Positions 36,765 through 44,495 of a stretch of DNA of 64,000 bases are shown here, piece after piece. Source of the stretch: Roseateles amylovorans (GTDB lineage Bacteria > Pseudomonadota > Gammaproteobacteria > Burkholderiales > Burkholderiaceae_C). The first letter of the stretch is position 1. Every line of letters begins with the position of its first letter. The DNA lies in assembly GCF_025398155.2 (NCBI RefSeq), contig NZ_CP104562.2, positions 6,076,001 through 6,140,000 of the forward strand. The letters are read 5' to 3'. Both the position numbers and the translations under genes were made by a program. The notes beneath the pieces are model-generated. The model made no database searches, was not told the DNA's origin, and saw only the letters and a list, made by a program, of their open reading frames with translations.

Positions 36765-38957
36765 ATGACGCAGCATCAACAGCCGCCCCGTCGCCATTTC
36801 CTGCGCGCCGTCGCCAGCGCCGCAGGCGCTTCCGCCGCGATGACCGCTTTCCCGCCCGCCATCGCCCGCGCGCTCTCCATTGCGGCCAACCGCCGCACCG
36901 GCACGATCAAGGATGTCGAACACATCGTGATCCTGACCCAGGAGAACCGGTCCTTCGACCACTACTTCGGCACCCTCAACGGCGTGCGCGGTTTCGGCGA
37001 TCCCTTCCCGGCGCCCGTCGCCGACAGCAGCGGTATCCAGGGCCGCAATGTGTGGGTGCAGCCCACCGTCGCCGGCACCGCGACGCCGGTCATTGCCCCG
37101 TTCCCGCTCAACACCACGCAGAACTTCGCGTTCATGCGGATCAGCGGCACACCGCACTCCTGGACCGATGCCCAGGCCGCCTGGGACCATGGCCGGATGA
37201 ACGCCTGGCCCAAGGCCAAGCAGAACCATTCGATGGGCCATTTCCAGGAAGCGGATCTGCCGTTCCAATTCGCCCTGGCCAATGCCTTCACCTTGTGCGA
37301 CGCCTACCACTGCGCAACCCAGACCGGCACCAACACCAACCGCCTGTTCCTGTGGACCGGCACCAACGATCCGCTGCGCAAGGGCAACGGCCCGTCCACC
37401 GACAACAGCCACGACTGGTTCAATGCGAACCCGGCCGACGACTACACCTGGACCACCTACCCGGAGCGCCTGCAAGCCGCAGGCGTGAGCTGGCAGGTCT
37501 ACCAGAACATGGACGACAACTTCACCGACAACTCGCTGGCCGGCTTCAAGGTCTTCCGCGACGGTTGGTATCTGCGTCCCGGCTATTCCCAGGTGTTGAA
37601 GGACCGCGGCATCTCCACCCGCGATCTGGACCTGCTCAAGGCCGACGTGCTGAACAACCGCCTGCCGCAGGTGTCCTGGGTGGTCGCGACCGCCGAGGGC
37701 TCGGAGCACCCCGGACCGTCGAGCCCGGCCCAGGGCGCGGACTACACCGCCAAGGTGCTGGATGCGCTGACCTCGAACCCGGAGGTCTGGAGCAAGACGG
37801 TGCTGTTCATCAACTTCGATGAGAACGACGGCTTCTTCGACCACCTGCCGCCGCCCGCCGCCCCGTCCTACGTCACCTGGGATGCCGATCCGGCCAAGGC
37901 CGTGCTGGCCGGCGCCTCGACCGTCGACACCACCGGCGAATATCACGAGATCCTCAACGGCTCCTCGCCCACCTACCTGCATCGCAACTACGGCATGGGC
38001 CCGCGGGTGCCGATGTATGTGGTGTCGCCGTGGAGCAAGGGCGGCTGGGTCAATTCGCAGGTGGCGGACCACACCTCGGTGCTGCGCTTCGTCGAAGCCC
38101 GCTTCGGCGTGATGGAGCCCAACATCAGCGCCTGGCGGCGTGCGGTGGCCGGCGATCTGACGTCCTGCTTCAACTTCGCCGATCCGGAGGACAGCGAGTT
38201 CTTCTCCCGTCTGCCCACCACGGTGGCGCTGGCCAACCGCGCGCGGGCGCTTCCCGGCACCTCCACGCCGCCGGTCCCGACCAGCCTGCAGCTGCCACGT
38301 CAGCAATCCGGCGTGCGGCCGGCGCGGGCGTTGCCCTATGACCTGCAGACCCGCGCCCGCATCACGCCCAATGCGGCGCTGGGCGGCACCAAGCTCGACA
38401 TCACCTTCGAGAACACCGGTCGGGCCGCGGCGGTCTTCCATGTCTACGACCGGCTGCGTCTGTCGGAGATTCCGCGTCGCTACACCGTCGAGGCCGGCAA
38501 GCAACTGACCGGCACCTGGACGCCGCAGGCCTCCGGCGCCTACGACCTGTGGGTGCTGGGCCCGAACGGCTTCCATCGCCACATTGCCGGCAACGCGCGC
38601 CGCGCTGCAGCCGCGGCCCAGCCCAATCCGGACGTGATCGCCAAGGCCGATGCCGCCGCCGGCGAACTGCAGCTGACGCTGACCAACACCGGCCCGGTCG
38701 CAGCCACCTTCACCCTGGTCCACAACAAGTACCGCCAGGTGCCGGCGCAGTCCATCCAGGTGCCGGCGCGCAGCAGCAGCGTGCTGCGCATCCCGGTGGC
38801 GACCAGCGCGCACTGGTATGACGTCTCGCTGCGCGTGGCCGGGCAGGGCGATTTCCTGCGTCGCTTCGCCGGCCACATCGAAACCGGCGCCCCGTCGGTC
38901 AGCGATCCGGCGATGGAAGGCGTGGCGATTGCGGACCAGTACCGCGTGCAGGGCTGA
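36765..38957 (+). CDS. Phosphocholine-specific phospholipase C, Tat-exported
   Basis: Extracellular or periplasmic enzyme of 730 residues that hydrolyses phosphatidylcholine-type lipids. A Tat signal peptide (RRHFLRAVASAAGASAA) leads the chain. The phosphoesterase domain follows, with TQENRSFDHYFGTLNGVRGF near residue 64 and the catalytic-site FINFDENDGFFDHLPPP near residue 345. Two repeats of the bacterial phospholipase C C-terminal domain (about residues 520-715) come last. It belongs to the PlcN/PlcH family. It lies 109 bp after the PEP-CTERM gene. Confidence 0.94.
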   Translation: MTQHQQPPRRHFLRAVASAAGASAAMTAFPPAIARALSIAANRRTGTIKDVEHIVILTQENRSFDHYFGTLNGVRGFGDPFPAPVADSSGIQGRNVWVQPTVAGTATPVIAPFPLNTTQNFAFMRISGTPHSWTDAQAAWDHGRMNAWPKAKQNHSMGHFQEADLPFQFALANAFTLCDAYHCATQTGTNTNRLFLWTGTNDPLRKGNGPSTDNSHDWFNANPADDYTWTTYPERLQAAGVSWQVYQNMDDNFTDNSLAGFKVFRDGWYLRPGYSQVLKDRGISTRDLDLLKADVLNNRLPQVSWVVATAEGSEHPGPSSPAQGADYTAKVLDALTSNPEVWSKTVLFINFDENDGFFDHLPPPAAPSYVTWDADPAKAVLAGASTVDTTGEYHEILNGSSPTYLHRNYGMGPRVPMYVVSPWSKGGWVNSQVADHTSVLRFVEARFGVMEPNISAWRRAVAGDLTSCFNFADPEDSEFFSRLPTTVALANRARALPGTSTPPVPTSLQLPRQQSGVRPARALPYDLQTRARITPNAALGGTKLDITFENTGRAAAVFHVYDRLRLSEIPRRYTVEAGKQLTGTWTPQASGAYDLWVLGPNGFHRHIAGNARRAAAAAQPNPDVIAKADAAAGELQLTLTNTGPVAATFTLVHNKYRQVPAQSIQVPARSSSVLRIPVATSAHWYDVSLRVAGQGDFLRRFAGHIETGAPSVSDPAMEGVAIADQYRVQG

Positions 38958-38964
38958 TCGTCGT

Positions 38965-38985
38965 CGCCCGACGTGATGTCGGGCG
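38965..38985. terminator. Possible terminator hairpin after phospholipase C gene
   Basis: CGCCCGAC-GTGAT-GTCGGGCG is a perfect 8-bp stem 8 bp past the stop codon, similar in form to the CGCCCGGC-TGAT-GCCGGGCG terminators elsewhere in this window but lacking the T tract. It may be a weak or factor-dependent terminator. The remainder of 38986-39264 shows no gene. Confidence 0.45.
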
Positions 38986-39264
38986 CCCTGGCGCCGCCCG
39001 CAGGGTGCATGCGCGCAGGGCGATAAACAGTTGGTCACAACGACGAGAAGCGGCGGAGGCTCGATGGCATCGGGCCTCCGCTTGATTCATGGCGCCCCAT
39101 CGCATCCACTGGGCTGCGGTTGAGACCGTCCGCTTCACGGCATTTCGCGCCCAGGGCTACACTGCCCGCCATGTCCACGCCGCCCCGCCGAGGAGTGTTC
39201 CCGGCATCCGGCCTTGCGCGACGGGCCGCCACGGGCCCGACCCGCGCCTAGTCGCCGCCGCCGG

Positions 39265-40716
39265 ATGTTCAGACTTCCCCGCATCTCCTTTCGTCAGATC
39301 CTGCTGGTCGGCTTCCTGCTGATCGCCGGGCTGCTCGCCGCTGCCTCGCTGGGCGGCCTGCTCACGCTCGAACGCCTCACCTCGCAGGGCCGCGAGGCCA
39401 TCCTGCGTGCCGCGCGCATGAGTGGCGAGGTGCAGCAACTCGCCGAACGCAGCGTCGGCATGGAGCGCGCCGCGCGGCAGTACCTGGTGCTGGAAGACAA
39501 GAGCCTGCGTCAGCGCTTCGAGGACGATGCCGGCGACGCCGAACGGCTGCTGCGCCAGCTGCGCGCCCAGCCGCTCGATCCCGCGCCAGTCGACGCCTGG
39601 CAGGCCAAGCTGCAGGACATCCGCGCCCTGCTGGACACCGCCACCCGTGGCGGACCGGCCCGGCGCCGCGAGGCCGACCTCACCGCCCGTTTCCGTGATC
39701 TCAGTGCCCTCACCACCCAGTTGGCCGACAACGTGCGCCAGCACACACAAGCCAGCAATGGCTCGTTGCAGGATCAGCTGGAGAACGGCCGCGTGAAGCT
39801 CGGCCAGCAGGTGCTGGGGGCGATCGGCCTGTCGGTGCTGTTGTCGCTCACCTTCGGCATCTGGCTGACGCGGCCGCTGCGCCGCCTGGAGCACGCCATC
39901 GTCGGACTGGGCGAGAACCGGCTGGATGAGCCGATCGACATTCCCGGCCCGGAAGACTTGCGCTCGCTCGGCCAACGGCTGGATTGGCTGCGACTGCGCC
40001 TGGGCGAGCTGGATGCGGACAAGGCCCGCTTCCTGCGCCATGTCTCCCACGAGCTGAAGACCCCGCTGGCCGCGCTGCGCGAAGGTGTGGCGCTGCTGGA
40101 AGATGAGGTGGCCGGCACGCTCACGCCCAAGCAGCGCGAGGTCACCCGCATCCTGCGCGACAACACCGCCGTGCTGCAGCGCCAGATCGAAGATCTGCTG
40201 CGTTTCAATGCCGCCGCCTTTGAAGCGCGCCGACTGGAGCGCCATCCCACCGAACTGGCCGAGCTGATCCGCGACACCGTCGACAGCCAGCGCCTGCAGT
40301 GGCAGGCCCGCGACCTGCGCATCGACATCACCGGCGGCCCGATGGAGGCCGCGGTCGATCCGGCCAAGCTGGGCGTGGCGCTGGGCAATCTGCTGTCGAA
40401 CGCGATACGCTTCGCCCCGCCGCGCGGCGGCATCCACTTTGCCCTGTCGCATCAGGACGGCCATTTGCTGATCGACCTGACCGACGAGGGCCCCGGGGTG
40501 GCGCCGGCGGACCGCGACCGGATCTTCGAGCCGTTCTTCCGCGGTGAACGTCAGCCGGAGGACGCCTTGCGCGGCACCGGCATCGGTCTGTCCATCGTCA
40601 ACGAGTACATCGCCGCCCACGGCGGGCAGATCGAGCTGCTGCCCTCCGAGCGCGGCGCGCACTTCAGAATCCGCCTGCCATCTGCTCATCCCACGCTCCC
40701 CACCGTGACGTCCTGA
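39265..40716 (+). CDS. glrK: Sensor histidine kinase, GlrK (QseE)-like
   Basis: Inner-membrane sensor kinase of 483 residues that would phosphorylate the GlrR-type regulator encoded two genes downstream. TM1 lies at about residues 12-34, followed by a four-helix-type periplasmic domain. TM2 (LGAIGLSVLLSLTFGIWLT) runs into a HAMP domain, then the HisKA H-box FLRHVSHELKTPL with H262. The ATPase domain has an N box LGNLLSNAIRFAP and G boxes DEGPGV and GTGIGLSIV. The start at 39265 (MFRLPRISFRQILL) precedes TM1 directly. Gene order kinase-lipoprotein-regulator matches glrK-qseG-glrR. Confidence 0.9.
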   Translation: MFRLPRISFRQILLVGFLLIAGLLAAASLGGLLTLERLTSQGREAILRAARMSGEVQQLAERSVGMERAARQYLVLEDKSLRQRFEDDAGDAERLLRQLRAQPLDPAPVDAWQAKLQDIRALLDTATRGGPARRREADLTARFRDLSALTTQLADNVRQHTQASNGSLQDQLENGRVKLGQQVLGAIGLSVLLSLTFGIWLTRPLRRLEHAIVGLGENRLDEPIDIPGPEDLRSLGQRLDWLRLRLGELDADKARFLRHVSHELKTPLAALREGVALLEDEVAGTLTPKQREVTRILRDNTAVLQRQIEDLLRFNAAAFEARRLERHPTELAELIRDTVDSQRLQWQARDLRIDITGGPMEAAVDPAKLGVALGNLLSNAIRFAPPRGGIHFALSHQDGHLLIDLTDEGPGVAPADRDRIFEPFFRGERQPEDALRGTGIGLSIVNEYIAAHGGQIELLPSERGAHFRIRLPSAHPTLPTVTS

Positions 40717-40730
40717 GGTCCGTGTTCCCC

Positions 40731-41366
40731 ATGCAGTCCACCCCGCCTGATCCGCTCCCGCGCCGCGCCATCGGCAACGCCTCCCGGGCGACCGCGCTCG
40801 CCACGCTGGCGGCTTGCGCGGTGCTGGGCACCGGCTGCGCGCCGCTGCCACCCAAGACCATCATTCGCGAGATCCACATCGAGGTGCCCGTCGAGGTGCC
40901 GGTGGTCCAGCCCGCCGACGCGGCCGCGCGCAGCCTGCTGGCCTATCACGAGCGCCTGCGGCAGTTGCCGCCGCCCGAGCTGCAACTGGAAGTCGCCCCG
41001 CGCGACGACGGCGCCCTGCCGCCGCCCGCCGCCGTGCCGCTCGCACTGGCGCTGATGACCAGCCACGGCAGCGGCGAACTGGCCCGTGCCCAGTCCTTGC
41101 TGGACCAGGTGATGCGCGACCCCCGCGCCCCCGAGTGGCGCCCGCTGGCCCAGTTGCTGGCGGATCGTCTGGCGGAACAACGCCGGCTGGAGGACCTGCT
41201 GGACAAGCAGAACCAGCAAACCCGCGAGGTGCAACGCCGGCTGGACCAGTCCAATCAGAAGCTGGAGGCGCTCAAGGCCATCGAGCGCAGCCTCAATGCG
41301 CCACGCTCCGGCACGCCGCCCACGCCCGCCGCCGGTGCCAGCGCGGGCGGGACCAACAAGCCATGA
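40731..41366 (+). CDS. qseG: QseG-like outer-membrane lipoprotein
   Basis: Lipoprotein of 211 residues between the kinase and regulator genes. The signal peptide ends in the lipobox LGTGC (Cys at about residue 36), followed by a Val/Glu/Pro-rich linker. A helical region ends in a Gln-rich coiled coil (EDLLDKQNQQTREVQRRL). In enterobacteria the lipoprotein QseG in this position acts with GlrK. Similarity here is by position, size and lipobox rather than strong sequence identity. A GTG at 40722 is an alternative start; a GAGG motif lies at 40715-40718. The stop overlaps the regulator start. Confidence 0.78.
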   Translation: MQSTPPDPLPRRAIGNASRATALATLAACAVLGTGCAPLPPKTIIREIHIEVPVEVPVVQPADAAARSLLAYHERLRQLPPPELQLEVAPRDDGALPPPAAVPLALALMTSHGSGELARAQSLLDQVMRDPRAPEWRPLAQLLADRLAEQRRLEDLLDKQNQQTREVQRRLDQSNQKLEALKAIERSLNAPRSGTPPTPAAGASAGGTNKP

Positions 41367-42790
41367 ACGCGCCATCGAAGTCCTCGGCGACGCCGGCCAC
41401 ACCCGCCGCGCGGACGCCCGCCATGACCGGTGCGCGGTTGCTGCTGGTCGATGACGATGCCGATCTGCTGAAGCTGCTGTCGATGCGTCTGGAAGCCGCG
41501 GGCTACGACGTCACTGCGGTGGGCAGTGCCGAGGCCGCATTGACCCAACTCGCCGTGCAGCGACCAGCCCTGGTGCTGAGCGACGTGCAGCTGCCCGGCA
41601 TCGACGGCCTGGCCCTGTTCGACGCCATCCGCGAACGCCATCCCGCCCTGCCGGTGATCCTGCTCACCGCCCACGGCACGATTCCCGATGCGGTGGCCGC
41701 GACCGCACGCGGCGTCTACACCTACCTCACCAAGCCCTTCGACGGCCGGGCCCTGCTGGAGACCATTGCCCAGGCGCTCGCGCTCACCGCGCCGCAAGGG
41801 CCGGCCCAGGCGCAGGGCGGCGATTCCGCCTGGCGCGAGGCCATCGTCAGCCGGTCCAATGTGATGGCCGAGGTGCTGGCGGAGGCCAAGCTGGTCGCCT
41901 CGTCCCAGGCCAGCGTGCTGATCCGCGGCGAAAGCGGCAGCGGCAAGGAACTGCTGGCCCGCGCGATCCATGCGGCCAGCCCGCGGGCGGACCGCCCCTT
42001 CGTGGCGGTCAATTGCGGCGCGATTCCGGAGCCGTTGCTCGAATCCGAACTGTTCGGCCATGTGAAGGGCGCCTTCACCGGCGCGCTCAGCAACCATCGC
42101 GGCCTGTTCCAGGCGGCCGATGGCGGCACCCTGCTGCTCGATGAGATCGGCGACATGCCGCTGCCGCTGCAGGTCAAGCTGCTGCGGGTGCTGCAGGAGC
42201 ATCAGGTGCGACCGGTCGGCGCCAATGCCTCGGTGCCGGTGGATGTGCGCATCCTGTCGGCCACCCATCGGGACCTGGATGCGGCGATGGCCGAAGGCCA
42301 GTTCCGGGAGGACCTGTATTACCGACTCAACGTCGTCAGCCTCACCCTGCCCACGCTGACCGATCGGCGTGAGGACATTCCGCTGCTGGCCCAGCATTTC
42401 CTCAACCGGCTGGCGACCAAATACGACAAGCGACTCAACGGCTTCGCGCCCGACGCCCTCAAGGCGCTGAGCATGGCCTCCTGGCCGGGCAATGTGCGCC
42501 AGCTCCACAACGTGGTGGAACAGGTCAGCGCGCTGGCCACCTCGCCGCTGATTCCGCTCTCGCTGGTGCAGCGCGCGCTGCGGGTGCCCAGCATGGAAGT
42601 GCTGAACTATGCGCAGGCCCGGGAGCGCTTCGAGCGCGAGTACCTGGTGGGCCTGCTCAAGCTCACCGACGGCAATGTGGCGGATGCCGCACGACTGGCC
42701 GACCGCAACCGCACCGAGTTCTACCGACTGCTCCAGCGCAACGGCCTGAATCCGGGGCTTTTCCGCTCCGACGGGCCTGTCGCCGAATAG
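41363..42790 (+). CDS. glrR: Sigma-54-dependent response regulator, GlrR (QseF)-like
   Basis: Enhancer-binding protein of 475 residues that activates sigma-54 RNA polymerase. The receiver domain has phospho-acceptor D74 in LVLSDVQLPG and the conserved Lys in YLTKPFDG. The AAA+ domain has Walker A GESGSGKE from G189, the sigma-54 contact loop GAFTGA at 236-241 and Walker B LLLDEIGDM. The C-terminal Fis-type helix-turn-helix is DGNVADAARLADRNRTEFYR. The ATG overlaps the lipoprotein stop. Two GlrR-type operators lie at and just after its stop codon, upstream of opgG. Confidence 0.92.
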   Translation: MNAPSKSSATPATPAARTPAMTGARLLLVDDDADLLKLLSMRLEAAGYDVTAVGSAEAALTQLAVQRPALVLSDVQLPGIDGLALFDAIRERHPALPVILLTAHGTIPDAVAATARGVYTYLTKPFDGRALLETIAQALALTAPQGPAQAQGGDSAWREAIVSRSNVMAEVLAEAKLVASSQASVLIRGESGSGKELLARAIHAASPRADRPFVAVNCGAIPEPLLESELFGHVKGAFTGALSNHRGLFQAADGGTLLLDEIGDMPLPLQVKLLRVLQEHQVRPVGANASVPVDVRILSATHRDLDAAMAEGQFREDLYYRLNVVSLTLPTLTDRREDIPLLAQHFLNRLATKYDKRLNGFAPDALKALSMASWPGNVRQLHNVVEQVSALATSPLIPLSLVQRALRVPSMEVLNYAQARERFEREYLVGLLKLTDGNVADAARLADRNRTEFYRLLQRNGLNPGLFRSDGPVAE

Positions 42791-42795
42791 CGACA
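42778..42795. promoter_or_regulatory. GlrR-type operator 1 (TGTC-N10-GACA)
   Basis: TGTCGCCGAATAGCGACA is an 18-bp dyad fitting the TGTC-N10-GACA consensus known for E. coli GlrR. It spans the glrR stop codon and is centred about 164 bp upstream of the predicted opgG transcription start. Ten of the arm positions match operator 2 exactly on the left side (TGTCGCCGAA). Confidence 0.8.
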
Positions 42796-42811
42796 GGAAA
42801 TTTCCTTTTCA

Positions 42812-42824
42812 AATCAAGCACTTG
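42812..42824 (+). promoter_or_regulatory. IHF site 1
   Basis: AATCAAGCACTTG matches the IHF consensus WATCAANNNNTTR at every defined position, in an A+T-rich stretch between the two GlrR operators. DNA bending here could bring the distal operator toward the promoter. Confidence 0.6.
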
Positions 42825-42843
42825 GGAAAGTGTGGCGGCAAGT

Positions 42844-42861
42844 TGTCGCCGAACGGCGACA
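42844..42861. promoter_or_regulatory. GlrR-type operator 2 (TGTC-N10-GACA)
   Basis: TGTCGCCGAACGGCGACA, a near-perfect palindrome with TGTC-N10-GACA spacing, lies 66 bp after operator 1 and is centred about 98 bp upstream of the predicted start. That is the usual distance for an activator of sigma-54 promoters. Confidence 0.82.
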
Positions 42862-42893
42862 GGTTGGACACCAAAAACTACCGATCGACTCGC

Positions 42894-42906
42894 TAACTTG
42901 TTGATT
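42894..42906 (-). promoter_or_regulatory. IHF site 2
   Basis: TAACTTGTTGATT fits the reverse of the IHF consensus (YAANNNNTTGATW) at every defined position. It lies between operator 2 and the -24 element, the standard place for IHF in sigma-54 promoters. Confidence 0.65.
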
Positions 42907-42924
42907 TCATTGAGGTTTACCGTG

Positions 42925-42940
42925 TGGCACGGGGCTTGCA
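42925..42940 (+). promoter_or_regulatory. Sigma-54 promoter of opgG
   Basis: TGGCACGGGGCTTGCA equals the sigma-54 consensus TGGCACG-N4-TTGCW with no mismatch; the invariant GG and GC are 10 bp apart. Counting the C of GC as -12 places the transcription start at about 42951, three bases before the opgG ATG. Confidence 0.88.
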
Positions 42941-42953
42941 ATACAGCCCGGAC

Positions 42954-44495
42954 ATGCGACACCACCTCCACCCTTCCCCGCGCAGTGCGACCCAGGTCCT
43001 GGGGCCGCTTCTGGGGCTGCTGCTCGCGCTGAACGGCGCGGCCGCCCAGGCATTCGGCTTCGAGGACGTGGCGCAACGCGCCCAGCAGCTGGCCGCCCAG
43101 CCGTACGCCGCTTCGCAGGCCCGCCTGCCCGCGGAATTGAAGAACCTGGATTACGACCAGGCACGCGACATCCGCTTCAAGCCCGCCCGCGCGCTGTGGC
43201 GCCAGGAGAAGCTGCCGTTCGAGACCATGTTCTTCCACCTCGGTCACTATCAGACCGAGGCGGTGCGGATCAATGAAGTGGTGGGCGGCCATGCCCGCGC
43301 GATCCCGTTCCGCAAGGACGACTTCGACTACGGCAAGAACAAGCTCTCGCCGCAAGGCTGGGGCGACATCGGCTACGCCGGTTTCCGGGTCCACTACCCG
43401 CTCAACAACGACCAGTACAAGGACGAACTGCTGGTCTTCCAGGGCGCGAGCTATTTCCGCGCACTGGGTGCCGGTCAGCATTACGGCCTGTCGGCCCGAG
43501 GTCTCGCGATCGACACCGTCGGCGGCAAGGGCGAGGAATTCCCCCGCTTCACCGAGTTCTGGATCGAGCGGCCCGCCACCGACAGCAAGACCCTGACCAT
43601 CCACGCGCTGCTCGATTCGAAGAGCGCCACCGGGGCCTATCAATTCCTGGTGCGCCCCGGCGCGGAAACCGTCATCGATGTGAAGGCGCGGGTGTTCCTG
43701 CGCCAGCCGGTGGCCACGCTGGCGCTGGCGCCGCTGACCAGCATGTACCTGTTCGGCGAGAACCAGCCGCAGCTCGGCGACTTCCGCCCTGAGGTGCATG
43801 ACTCCGACGGTCTGATGGTCGCCAGCAGCACCGGCGAATGGATCTGGCGTCCGCTGATCAATCCCAAGGGCACCTTCACCACCTCCTTCAGTGTGCCGGG
43901 CCTGCGCGGCTTCGGCCTGATGCAGCGCGACCGCAAGTTCGCGAACTATGAGGATGTGGAAGCCCGCTACGACAAGCGGCCCTCGTCCTGGATCGAGCCG
44001 CTGAGCGACTGGGGCCCGGGCCGCGTGGAGCTGATGCAGCTGCACACGCCCGACGAAACCCACGACAACATCGTCGCCTACTGGGTGCCGGCCAAGCAGC
44101 CCGCTCCGGGCCAGCCGCTGGACTTCGCCTACCGGCTGCATCAGCAAGGCGATGCGCCCCAGCAGCGCCCGCCCGGCGCCTGGACCAGCCAGACCCGCAC
44201 CGGCTACAGCTACGCCAAGCTGGACAAGGACGAAACCCAATACATCGTCGACTTCGAGGGCCCGTCCCTGAAGGCCCTGCCGGCCGACGCCAAGGTCGTC
44301 GCCCAGCTCAGCACCGATGCCAACGGCCGCGTCACCGAGGCCAATGCCTATCCCAATCCGGCCACTGGCGGCTGGCGGATGACCGCCCGCGTCAAGCAAC
44401 TCCGCCCCGGGCAGCCGACTGAGCTGCGCGGATTCCTTCAACACGAATCGAACGTTCTGACGGAAACATGGAGCCTCATTCTTCCTCCCCAATGA
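42954..44495 (+). CDS. opgG: Periplasmic glucan biosynthesis protein OpgG (MdoG)
   Basis: Periplasmic protein needed to build or branch osmoregulated periplasmic glucans. From the ATG at 42954 the 513-residue product has a signal peptide ending NGAAAQA, followed by the MdoG domain. Landmarks include FGFEDVAQRAQQLA, SPQGWGDIGYAGFRVHYPLN, and FGENQPQLGDFRPEVHDSDG. No Shine-Dalgarno sequence precedes the ATG, and the predicted sigma-54 start is only 3 nt upstream, so the transcript may be leaderless; an upstream GTG at 42924 would lie inside the promoter. The 3' end overlaps opgH by 28 bp. Confidence 0.95.
   Translation: MRHHLHPSPRSATQVLGPLLGLLLALNGAAAQAFGFEDVAQRAQQLAAQPYAASQARLPAELKNLDYDQARDIRFKPARALWRQEKLPFETMFFHLGHYQTEAVRINEVVGGHARAIPFRKDDFDYGKNKLSPQGWGDIGYAGFRVHYPLNNDQYKDELLVFQGASYFRALGAGQHYGLSARGLAIDTVGGKGEEFPRFTEFWIERPATDSKTLTIHALLDSKSATGAYQFLVRPGAETVIDVKARVFLRQPVATLALAPLTSMYLFGENQPQLGDFRPEVHDSDGLMVASSTGEWIWRPLINPKGTFTTSFSVPGLRGFGLMQRDRKFANYEDVEARYDKRPSSWIEPLSDWGPGRVELMQLHTPDETHDNIVAYWVPAKQPAPGQPLDFAYRLHQQGDAPQQRPPGAWTSQTRTGYSYAKLDKDETQYIVDFEGPSLKALPADAKVVAQLSTDANGRVTEANAYPNPATGGWRMTARVKQLRPGQPTELRGFLQHESNVLTETWSLILPPQ

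Noticed and set aside
36630..39038. Open frame of 802 codons on the minus strand
   Set aside because: Antisense to the phospholipase C gene, with no domain-like segments; a shadow frame.
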